DNA from: Bacteroidales bacterium
Lineage (GTDB): Bacteria > Bacteroidota > Bacteroidia > Bacteroidales > WCHB1-69
DNA length: 13,203 nt
Assembly (NCBI GenBank): GCA_031266895.1
Contig: JAISAD010000049.1
Location: forward strand, 1-13,203
Direction of reading: 5' to 3'
Notes under the pieces: generated by a model
What the model was told of the DNA's origin: nothing
Databases searched by the model: none
Seen by the model: only the letters and a program-made list of their open reading frames with translations
Made by a program: the position numbers and the translations under genes
Shown: one piece after another, positions 1 through 5,324 of the stretch
Layout: each line of letters starts with the position of its first letter
Position numbering within the stretch: the first letter of the stretch is position 1

Positions 1-515
1 CGCCTGGGTTCCGGCACCTGCGGCTCCAGCCATGCCCGCTTCAGGTGCGTAAAGTCTTCCATGTCCCAGATCTCGATGGTGCCGTAAGGGGTAAAATAGA
101 TGTAGCCGCCTACAGATATCCTTTTGTCCGCAGCCCCCGTAGTGTCGATAATAACTTGGAATTCGATATGCTGCGCATAGAAGGGCAGCTGACTGATGTC
201 GGGGAGCATTACAGCAAAATCCAGGGCCAGGCTCTTTCCGGGCAGATGCCGCCCCGTAACCGGAGACGACAGCTCTCGGGCTGTCCATTTCAGGGGCAGC
301 TGGGTCTCAATGCCGTAAATGATGGTGGTGTCTGCGCAGAAAAGCCGAAGCGCTACGGCAAAGGGATTGGTAACTGCCTGGTGCTCTGTGCTGACCAGTT
401 CGCCCCAGCAGGTGGAGTGGTGGGCGCAGCTGTACAAAGTGTCGCTATTGTGCGCCGATACACTGCCCAATAACAGGGCAATGCCTAAAATAATTAAAGA
501 TAATTGCTTTTTCAT
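1..515 (-). CDS. Secreted protein of unknown function, C-terminus outside window
   Basis: An open frame runs from an ATG at 515-513 to the left edge without a stop (171 codons visible). The protein starts MKKQLSLIILGIALLLGSVSA, a classic signal peptide with a positive start, hydrophobic core and SVSA cleavage site. No cysteine follows the cleavage site directly, so it is probably a Sec-exported periplasmic or surface protein and not a lipoprotein. Two cysteines near residues 29 and 35 (YSCAHHSTCW) could form a disulfide. The rest looks beta-rich, including VGGYIYFTPYGTIEIWDMED. The start is set by the signal peptide and lies 4 nt after the stop of the preceding paralogue, so the two are probably cotranscribed. 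It is not a copy of the neighbouring paralogues and is far more GC-rich (40/60 G+C at 241-300 against 16/60 at 601-660). I do not recognise the family. Confidence 0.75.
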   Translation of the reverse strand, partial: MKKQLSLIILGIALLLGSVSAHNSDTLYSCAHHSTCWGELVSTEHQAVTNPFAVALRLFCADTTIIYGIETQLPLKWTARELSSPVTGRHLPGKSLALDFAVMLPDISQLPFYAQHIEFQVIIDTTGAADKRISVGGYIYFTPYGTIEIWDMEDFTHLKRAWLEPQVPEPR

Positions 516-519
516 ACTT

Positions 520-1101
520 CTATTTATTATATGGTTTAACATTATATCTGATTAAATTATATACTGTATCCGTTTCATTTGTATTTATTTCAAAGCGAAT
601 ACAGCCAATATGTTTTGCGAAAAATATTTCATATCCATAATAAGAAAACTTTTTAACGTCAGAAAATATAAAATTGGCTATGGAATAGGTCTCATAATAA
701 GCCTTATATGTACCTGTTCCGACAGGTCCGCCAGTATAAATAAATCTATAGCGAAGAGTACTAAAATCATCAGGCAAATCGCTGGCATGGCTTCCTAACA
801 TTCCATTTATTAGCCAATTGGTATCTTTGTCAAAACAAGTATAATCTATATAATATACTTCTACTTCATCTTGTCCTTCAGAAATCGGATGCATAATACG
901 GTGTTTAATACTTGTAACCACAATACTGTCCGTTTTCAAGGTTGCCGAATCCTGAAAAATCCAGTAGCTGCCCACATCAAAGAGGAGGTAGTCTTTGGTT
1001 TCCTGGTCTAAGTAGTAGGTTTCTATTTTTGCACACCTGGCCGCTAAAAGGGCAGTGCTGATGGCTATTGCCAAAAATAAGAGTTGTTTTTGTTTTTTCA
1101 T
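520..1101 (-). CDS. Tandem paralogous exported protein, copy 1 (unknown function)
   Basis: 193 residues from the ATG at 1101. An upstream in-frame ATG at 1128 lies inside the end of the preceding gene and is disfavoured, because all copies start MKK/VKK 4 nt after a stop. The N-terminus is a signal sequence ending LLAARC, with Cys23. This resembles a lipobox, but Arg at -1 is unusual, so lipidation is uncertain. The mature part begins with a block shared by all three copies (YLDQETKDYLLFDVGSYW, then IFQDSATLKTDS). Such short Trp/Tyr-rich beta blocks occur in many Bacteroidota envelope proteins of unknown function. The middle and C-terminal half closely match copy 3 (VGTGTYKAYYE, SIANF, KHIGCIRFEINTNETDTVYN) but not copy 2. 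The last residues, NLIRYNVKPYNK, are common to all. The stop is 4 nt before the next gene, implying one transcript. No enzymatic motif is visible. Confidence 0.8.
   Translation of the reverse strand: MKKQKQLLFLAIAISTALLAARCAKIETYYLDQETKDYLLFDVGSYWIFQDSATLKTDSIVVTSIKHRIMHPISEGQDEVEVYYIDYTCFDKDTNWLINGMLGSHASDLPDDFSTLRYRFIYTGGPVGTGTYKAYYETYSIANFIFSDVKKFSYYGYEIFFAKHIGCIRFEINTNETDTVYNLIRYNVKPYNK
545..624. repeat. 80-nt perfect direct repeat, copy in paralogue 1
   Basis: By eye, bases 545-624 are identical to 1747-1826. The segment encodes the C-terminal part of paralogue 1 (KHIGCIRFEINTNET onward). Copy 2, which lies between, keeps only the last ~40 nt of this identity. Perfect identity over 80 nt, beside diverged sequence upstream, suggests recent duplication or gene conversion. 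Confidence 0.8.
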
Positions 1102-1105
1102 ACTT

Positions 1106-1717
1106 CTATTTATTATATGGTTTAACATTATATCTGATTAAATTGGATGTGAAAGGTATTGTATCTGTAACCGTTTTATCTCTGATAAAACCTATATGTC
1201 TTGCAAAAAATATTTTATGGGTTTGTCCTTGTTGCATAGAAAACGATCCAAATTGTTTAACATCATTGTACATGCAATTGCCTGCCATATAAGAGTGATA
1301 ATAGTTTTCATATCCTACACCGGCTCCTATATATCCCACATTGCCACTGACATAAGCAAAATAATTACGTAGAAAGTCCACTTTAAAATTATCAGTACCG
1401 CAACCACTATACAAATTCCCTGTTATTAATACATTGGTATCTTCATAAAAGCAAGCGTAGTCTATGGAGTATGCTTCTATTTCATTTCCTCCTTCGGAAA
1501 CCGCATGCGTAATATGGTATCGAATATCTGTAATCACGATGCTGTCCGTTTTCAAGGTTGCCGAATCCTGAAAAATCCAATAGCTGCCCACATCAAAAAG
1601 GAGGTAGTCTTTGGTTTCCTGGTCTAAGTAGCATTTTGCTGGTTTTGCACACCTGGCCGCTAAAAGGGCAGTGCTAATGGCTATTGCCAAAAATAAGATT
1701 TGTTTTTTCTTTTTCAT
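1106..1717 (-). CDS. Tandem paralogous exported protein, copy 2 (divergent middle)
   Basis: 203 residues, starting MKKKKQ with the same signal sequence as the flanking copies and the same LLAARC (Cys23, Arg at -1). The first ~60 residues and the last 12 (NLIRYNVKPYNK) are nearly identical to copies 1 and 3. The central part is different: it has NLYSGCGTDNF, a Gly/Tyr-rich stretch around YVSGNVGYIGAGVGYENYY, and QQGQTHKIFFARHIGFI. Only the IFFA+HIG.IR core aligns with the other copies. It has additional cysteines (SGCG, NCMY) that could form a disulfide. The start is 4 nt after the stop of copy 3 and the stop 4 nt before copy 1, so translation is likely coupled. Function unknown; probably an envelope or surface protein. 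Confidence 0.8.
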   Translation of the reverse strand: MKKKKQILFLAIAISTALLAARCAKPAKCYLDQETKDYLLFDVGSYWIFQDSATLKTDSIVITDIRYHITHAVSEGGNEIEAYSIDYACFYEDTNVLITGNLYSGCGTDNFKVDFLRNYFAYVSGNVGYIGAGVGYENYYHSYMAGNCMYNDVKQFGSFSMQQGQTHKIFFARHIGFIRDKTVTDTIPFTSNLIRYNVKPYNK

Positions 1718-1721
1718 ACTT

Positions 1722-2309
1722 CTATTTATTATATGGTTTAATATTGTATCTGATTAAATTATATACTGTATCCGTTTCATTTGTATTTATTTCAAAGCGA
1801 ATACAGCCAATATGTTTTGCGAAAAACATATCAAGTCCATACCTTTCTAATGAAAATTCTTTAACATCGGAATATGTAAAATTAGCTATGGAATAGGACT
1901 CATAATAAGCTTTATATGAACCTGTTCCGACAGGTTTGTCAGTATAAACAGATTGATAGGGAAGGACACTAAAATCATCAGGAGAATCACCGGTATGACA
2001 CCTTAACATTCCATACATTAATATGCTGGTATCTTCTTGGAAATAAGCATATAAAATATCGTACACTTCCAAATCTTCTCCACACTCAGGACATACCGGT
2101 ACCATCTCTCGCGTTACTTTTGTTATCACAAGGCTGTCCGTTTTCAAGGTTGCCGAATCCTGAAAAATCCAGTAGCTCCCCACATCAAAGAGGCAGTAGT
2201 CTTTGGTTTCCTGTTCTAAGTAGTAGGTTTTTGGTTTTGTACACCTGGCCGCTAAAAGGGCAGTGCTGATGGCTATTGCCAAAAATAAGAGTTGTTTTTT
2301 CTTTTTCAC
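1722..2309 (-). CDS. Tandem paralogous exported protein, copy 3, first gene of the array (GTG start)
   Basis: 195 residues when started at GTG 2309-2307, giving VKKKKQLLFLAIAIS and so on, which aligns exactly with the ATG starts of the other copies. An upstream ATG at 2351 would add 14 residues (MYFCILINHN...), but it lies at or inside the promoter-like -7 element and would not be on the transcript. AGGA sits just ahead of the GTG. The signal sequence ends LLAARC as in the other copies (Arg at -1, so a doubtful lipobox). The conserved YYLEQETKDYCLFDVGSYW block follows. The body is most like copy 1 (VGTGSYKAYYE, SIANF, FFAKHIGCIRFEIN). This is the promoter-proximal gene of the leftward cluster. 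Extra cysteines occur in the variable centre (VCPECGED). Function unknown. Confidence 0.78.
   Translation of the reverse strand: MKKKKQLLFLAIAISTALLAARCTKPKTYYLEQETKDYCLFDVGSYWIFQDSATLKTDSLVITKVTREMVPVCPECGEDLEVYDILYAYFQEDTSILMYGMLRCHTGDSPDDFSVLPYQSVYTDKPVGTGSYKAYYESYSIANFTYSDVKEFSLERYGLDMFFAKHIGCIRFEINTNETDTVYNLIRYNIKPYNK
1747..1826. repeat. 80-nt perfect direct repeat, copy in paralogue 3
   Basis: Partner of 545-624, covering the C-terminal codons of paralogue 3. Identity ends at 1827 (C here, T at 625). On the other side, two substitutions in the final codons separate copy 3 from copies 1 and 2. Confidence 0.8.
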
Positions 2310-2340
2310 GTCCTGTTTTTTATTGTGATTAATTAAGATG

Positions 2341-2348
2341 CAAAAATA
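2341..2348 (-). promoter_or_regulatory. Bacteroidota -7 promoter element for the paralogue array
   Basis: On the minus strand these bases read TATTTTTG, an exact match to the Bacteroidota -7 consensus TAnnTTTG, 31 nt before the GTG start of copy 3. Long A-tracts lie just upstream (2351-2400). No convincing -33 TTTG is present at the usual spacing, so activity is inferred from one element. It supports the GTG start, because the upstream ATG would not be transcribed. Confidence 0.5.
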
Positions 2349-2449
2349 CATTTTTTTTAAATAGGCGCGTTTATTTTGTCATTTTTTTCTTTTTGATTTT
2401 TAAACGCATCCTTGGAACGCAATGCGGATAAGCTCCCATCGCTGCGGAG

Positions 2450-2562
2450 GTAAATTTCCATAGTGACGCACGTAAATTTCCATCACGATGGAAATATTTT
2501 TTCATAGTGACGCAGCAAAACTTCCATCACTATGGAAATTTACTTCCGTCACTATGGAAATT
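2450..2562. repeat. Cluster of about five inverted/palindromic intergenic repeats
   Basis: A short motif with core CCATAGTGACG recurs in both orientations: 2450-2470 (plus), 2473-2495 (hybrid perfect palindrome), 2497-2514 (plus, eroded left end), 2522-2543 (minus) and 2544-2562 (minus). Bases 2450-2466 (GTAAATTTCCATAGTGA) are the exact reverse complement of 2527-2543. Bases 2453-2468 are the exact reverse complement of 2547-2562, so the first copy can pair with either of two partners through 16-17 bp. The central copy is itself an inverted repeat: ATTTCCATC at 2476-2484 and GATGGAAAT at 2487-2495. The cluster sits roughly midway between two divergent promoters, about 100 nt from each. It could be a REP/MITE-like mobile repeat, a multi-site operator or a structured RNA. 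The sequence does not decide between these. Confidence 0.85.
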
Positions 2563-2677
2563 CATCGCTCTCCTTAAGCCGGCTTTTTTCCCCTGCTGTG
2601 TAGGGAATGCAGCAAAGTCAGGCGAGGTTTATTATGTCTCGGGCAGTCCCGCATTTCGCTGCTTTTGCTAATTTTAC

Positions 2678-2685
2678 TATTTTTG
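2678..2685 (+). promoter_or_regulatory. Bacteroidota -7 promoter element for the gldB-family gene
   Basis: TATTTTTG matches TAnnTTTG exactly, 20 nt before the chosen ATG at 2706. A weak -33 candidate (TTTC, 2654-2657) lies 20 nt upstream. The position argues for initiation at 2706 and against the in-frame ATG at 2607, which would be upstream of the transcript. Confidence 0.55.
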
Positions 2686-2705
2686 CAGCGAAAAAGCATT
2701 TTAAT

Positions 2706-3770
2706 ATGAAACGAAAAACCTGGCTTGTTTGGGCCGCATCTATTTTGGCTGTTGCAGCTGCTGTAACAGCTATTGCTCTGGTAAAAAATTATCGTGGAGA
2801 AGAGAAAAACAGTCGGAAATATAAAGTAAAAAGAAGTGAACTGTCGGAGGTGCAAAAGCGGATGCACTTCTCGATTCATCGTTATGAAAAGGCGCTGTTT
2901 GAATTGAATCGCGACAGTTTGGCAACCGGCATTGAACGCCTTTCGCACATCTATCCTTCCCAGCTGATTGCCGAAAATGTGTGGCAGAATCCGCAAATGC
3001 TTGCCCGATTGCGTGCCTATCTTGACGACGGGGTTATCACCGAGATTTATCAGGCTACTGTTCAAAAATATCCCGATTTAAACTTTTTACATGATGAGCT
3101 TACGGAGGCTTTTGGCTACTATCTGCACTATTTTCCCGAGGCGTGGCTTCCTGCCGTTTTTACGATGGTGCCCGGTCTTGATTTTGAAATGCCTTCGGTT
3201 TTTGGTTTCGACAGCAGCCTTTTTATACAGCTGGACCACTATTTGGGAGCCGATTTCAAGATGTACGCACAGTCGGGCATGCCCAAATATGTGATGGCAC
3301 GGTGCGACAGGAAATATATGGCGATTGATTGTTTCGAAAAGTCGCTGGTTTACAGCTATCTGCCGGAAGAGACAAGAGTTTCGCTGCTGGAAAACATGCT
3401 TCACGAGGGCAAGAAGCTCTATTTTACCGAGCTGATGTTTCCCTCGCGCCTGCCTGCCGACATTATAGGCTACAGCGAAGCGCAATGGGCGTGGGCAGAG
3501 GCCAATCAGAGTGAGGTATGGCGCTATATTATTGAAAAGGATCTGCTGTTTAGCAAGGATGACAAGGTGGCGCGTAACTTTTGTGAAGATGCTCCGTTTA
3601 CCAAGCCGTTTAACAGCGATGCGCCGGGACGGATGGGCGCTTTTATTGGCTGGCAAATCATCAGAAAATATATGGAAAACCATCCTGAAATCGGCTTGGC
3701 CGAGATGATGAGAAGCGTGCAGTATCAGGAAATGCTTACAAAATCCAAATACAAGCCGGCCTTGCGGTAA
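2706..3770 (+). CDS. gldB: GldB-family membrane-anchored protein
   Basis: 354 residues. The chosen ATG is followed by MKRKTWLVWAASILAVAAAV, a basic start and one transmembrane segment at about residues 5-25. The longer frame from 2607 would place 33 implausible residues before this segment and starts upstream of the promoter. The body resembles the GldB family of Bacteroidota as I recall it: an LDHYLG motif after a long helical region, HEGKKLYFTELMFP (H233, E234), IGYSEAQWAWAEANQSEVW, the APFT...PGRMGAFIGWQIIRKYM block (GWQ at about 315) and a terminal SKYKP. GldB is a lipoprotein needed for gliding and type IX secretion in flavobacteria, but homologues also occur in non-gliders, where their role is unclear. 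Oddly, there is no cysteine after the hydrophobic segment, so this one appears membrane-anchored and not lipidated. It is apparently monocistronic, since a terminator-like hairpin overlaps its stop codon. Confidence 0.78.
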   Translation: MKRKTWLVWAASILAVAAAVTAIALVKNYRGEEKNSRKYKVKRSELSEVQKRMHFSIHRYEKALFELNRDSLATGIERLSHIYPSQLIAENVWQNPQMLARLRAYLDDGVITEIYQATVQKYPDLNFLHDELTEAFGYYLHYFPEAWLPAVFTMVPGLDFEMPSVFGFDSSLFIQLDHYLGADFKMYAQSGMPKYVMARCDRKYMAIDCFEKSLVYSYLPEETRVSLLENMLHEGKKLYFTELMFPSRLPADIIGYSEAQWAWAEANQSEVWRYIIEKDLLFSKDDKVARNFCEDAPFTKPFNSDAPGRMGAFIGWQIIRKYMENHPEIGLAEMMRSVQYQEMLTKSKYKPALR

Positions 3771-3795
3771 GGCGGCTTTGCAGTTGTTTTTTTTT
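3753..3795 (+). terminator. Probable intrinsic terminator after the gldB-family gene
   Basis: AAGCCGGCCTT (3753-3763) pairs with AAGGCGGCTT (3769-3778) with one bulged G and a 5-nt loop, overlapping the TAA stop. A run of nine T follows at 3787-3795. The T-run is about 8 nt from the stem, farther than in a textbook terminator, and it also borders the next promoter, hence moderate confidence. Confidence 0.5.
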
Positions 3796-3796
3796 G

Positions 3797-3804
3797 TACT
3801 TTTG
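3797..3804 (+). promoter_or_regulatory. Bacteroidota -7 promoter element for the rluB-rodA operon
   Basis: TACTTTTG matches TAnnTTTG exactly, 59 nt upstream of the rluB start. A TTTG at 3777-3780 could serve as the -33 box, although the 16-nt spacing is shorter than usual. It would drive rluB, the prenyl synthase, mrdA and rodA. Confidence 0.55.
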
Positions 3805-3808
3805 TGCG

Positions 3809-3832
3809 CTCATTACGATTTGATGTAATGAG
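3809..3832 (+). promoter_or_regulatory. 5'-leader hairpin at the predicted transcript start of rluB
   Basis: CTCATTAC (3809-3816) and GTAATGAG (3825-3832) form a perfect 8-bp stem with the 8-nt loop GATTTGAT. Given the -7 element at 3797-3804, transcription should start at about 3809-3812, so the hairpin would sit at the extreme 5' end of the mRNA. It could protect the transcript or act as a DNA operator. No known riboswitch is recognised. Confidence 0.5.
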
Positions 3833-3863
3833 TTGAAATATAAATTGTTATAAAAATAGAATT

Positions 3864-5312
3864 ATGTCAGAATCTCCCAAAAAACGTACTTTTAATGCCA
3901 AAAGACCTGAAAAAACAGTCCGATCGGGTGTTAAGAGTGCAGGAGGATATAGAAAAAAGGGATCTCAAATGCGTGATGAAGAGCAGGGAAACAGGCCTCG
4001 CCGCTTCAAATCAAAAGAGCAGGATGGCAAGCCACGCCGTGCTGCTGCCGCTGCAGGCGGACGCTCTTTCCGTAAATCGCCGGTAGTGTCGCAGGACGAA
4101 GAGCGAGGAAACAAGCCTCGGCGCTTCAAGTCGGAAGAGCGGGATGGCAAGCCGCGCCGTGCTGCTGCTGCAGGTGGACGTTCTTTCCGTAAAGAGCCGG
4201 TGGCGTCGCAGGACGGGGAGCGAGGAAACAGGCCTCGGCGCTTCAAGTCGGAAGAGCGGGATGGCAAGCCGCGCCGTGCTGCTGCTGCAGGTGGCCGCTC
4301 TTTCCGTAAATCGCCGGTAGTGTCGCAGGATGAGGAGCGAGGAAACAGGCCTCGTCGCTTCAAGTCGGAAGAGCGGGATGGCCAGCCACGCCGTGCTGCT
4401 GCTGCAGGCAGACGCCCTTTCCGTAAGTCGCCGGTGGCGTCGCAGGACGAACGGCCTAAGCGCCGAGGCCGAGACATTACGGCCGAATCGCCTATTTTGT
4501 CGGAAATTGTGGCCAGGCGGGAACGGGAAGGACGTCAAACGCCCAAACGCCAAAAAGTACTCTCTTTAAAGGTTGAAGAGCAGTATGGCCCTGTACGCCT
4601 TAACAAATATATTGCCAATGCCGGTATATGCTCGCGGCGCGATGCCGATATGCTGATTGCAACCGGCGCTATCACTGTAAATGGCAAAGCAGTTACCGAA
4701 TTGGGCATCAAAGTATTGTCTGTTGACGAGGTTCGCTACGGCGACAAGGTGCTGCAGCGCGAAAAACCGGTCTATCTGCTGCTCAACAAGCCGAAGGATT
4801 ATATAACGACAACCGATGATGATCGCGACCGCCCTCATGTAATACAGCTGGTGCAAAATGCCTGCTCGGAGCGCATATATCCTGTGGGACGTCTTGATCG
4901 GGATACAACCGGCCTGCTGCTCTTTACCAACGATGGCGAAATGACAAAAAAATTGACCCATCCAAGCCATCTTGTTAGAAAAATGTACCATGTAGGGTTG
5001 AATAAGAACTTGACGAACAGCGATTTTCAAGCGATTAAAGAGGGGCTAAAGTTAAATGACGGGCTTATTAAGCCCGATGAACTCGACTATGTTCGAGACT
5101 CGAAAAGGGAGCTGGGCATTACCATTCATTCGGGCAGAAATCGCATTGTGCGCCGCATTTTCGAATCGCTGGGCTACGAAATAGAGAAGCTCGATCGCGT
5201 AGTATTTGCCGGCCTTACTAAAAAAGACCTGCCGCGCGGCCACTGGCGTTTCCTCACCAGAGCCGAAATCAATATTTTGAAAATGAGCATAAATAAACAG
5301 GTAAACCCGTAA
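3864..5312 (+). CDS. rluB: RluB/RsuA-family pseudouridine synthase with repetitive basic N-terminal extension
   Basis: 482 residues, about 190 longer than typical RluB. Residues 1 to about 240 are a low-complexity extension rich in Arg, Lys, Ala and Gly, probably disordered and RNA-binding, with four tandem 39-40-residue repeats. An S4 RNA-binding domain starts near V244 (VRLNKYIANAGICSRRDAD). The RsuA/RluB catalytic domain follows, with VYLLLNKP, the signature GRLDRDTTGLLLFTNDGE (predicted catalytic Asp345) and the C-terminal GRNRIVRRIFESLGYEIEKLDR block. The family converts a specific uridine to pseudouridine. RluB acts on 23S rRNA (U2605 in E. coli numbering), while RsuA and RluF have other targets, so the exact site is inferred. 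The ATG lies 59 nt after a -7 element, in an A-rich leader. It is first in an operon, with the prenyl synthase following after 12 nt. Long basic N-terminal extensions are, to my knowledge, common in Bacteroidota homologues. Confidence 0.92.
   Translation: MSESPKKRTFNAKRPEKTVRSGVKSAGGYRKKGSQMRDEEQGNRPRRFKSKEQDGKPRRAAAAAGGRSFRKSPVVSQDEERGNKPRRFKSEERDGKPRRAAAAGGRSFRKEPVASQDGERGNRPRRFKSEERDGKPRRAAAAGGRSFRKSPVVSQDEERGNRPRRFKSEERDGQPRRAAAAGRRPFRKSPVASQDERPKRRGRDITAESPILSEIVARREREGRQTPKRQKVLSLKVEEQYGPVRLNKYIANAGICSRRDADMLIATGAITVNGKAVTELGIKVLSVDEVRYGDKVLQREKPVYLLLNKPKDYITTTDDDRDRPHVIQLVQNACSERIYPVGRLDRDTTGLLLFTNDGEMTKKLTHPSHLVRKMYHVGLNKNLTNSDFQAIKEGLKLNDGLIKPDELDYVRDSKRELGITIHSGRNRIVRRIFESLGYEIEKLDRVVFAGLTKKDLPRGHWRFLTRAEINILKMSINKQVNP
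3975..4445 (+). repeat. Four 117-120 nt tandem repeats inside rluB
   Basis: The units are 3975-4094 (120 nt), 4095-4211, 4212-4328 and 4329-4445 (117 nt each), followed by a truncated fifth unit beginning DERP. Each encodes DEERGNRPRRFKSEERDG, then KPRRAAAAGGRSFRKSP and VVSQ with few changes. Unit 1 carries one extra Ala codon. The units stay close at the nucleotide level, which suggests expansion or homogenisation by slippage or recombination. Unit length is a multiple of three, so copy-number changes keep the frame. Antisense frames stay open here only as a side effect. Confidence 0.93.
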
Positions 5313-5324
5313 AATAATAGCGTT

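Noticed and set aside
45..473. Plus-strand open frame of 142 codons at the left edge
   Set aside because: The minus strand carries an uninterrupted frame with a clear signal peptide over the same bases. The plus frame gives an unstructured Arg/Gly-rich product with no leader, a typical antisense shadow of GC-rich coding DNA.
520..2309. Toxin/immunity or anti-phage system encoded by the small-gene array
   Set aside because: All four gene products have export signals and none shows a nuclease, NTPase, phospholipase, pore-forming or other effector motif. Nothing beyond clustering supports such a role.
2310..2351. ATG at 2351 as the start of paralogue 3
   Set aside because: It sits at the -7 promoter element and gives an N-terminus unlike the sister copies; the GTG at 2309 aligns exactly with their starts.
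2476..2495. CRISPR array at the intergenic repeats
   Set aside because: Repeats occur in both orientations, vary in length and end points, and lack regular unique spacers. No cas gene is present.
2586..2660. Possible tRNA or small structured RNA upstream of the gldB-family gene
   Set aside because: Short stems such as CGGG-CAGT-CCCG at 2640-2651 exist, but I could not build a cloverleaf or find a T-loop consensus, and the stretch lies upstream of the predicted transcription start.
2607..2705. Upstream ATG extending the gldB-family protein by 33 residues
   Set aside because: It lies upstream of the TATTTTTG promoter element and places a non-signal segment before an obvious N-terminal membrane anchor; the ATG at 2706 fits better.
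3965..4553. Two long overlapping minus-strand frames antisense to the rluB repeats
   Set aside because: They stay open only because the repeat unit is GC-rich and a multiple of three. The products are low-complexity Arg/Ser/Ala strings with no initiation signals.
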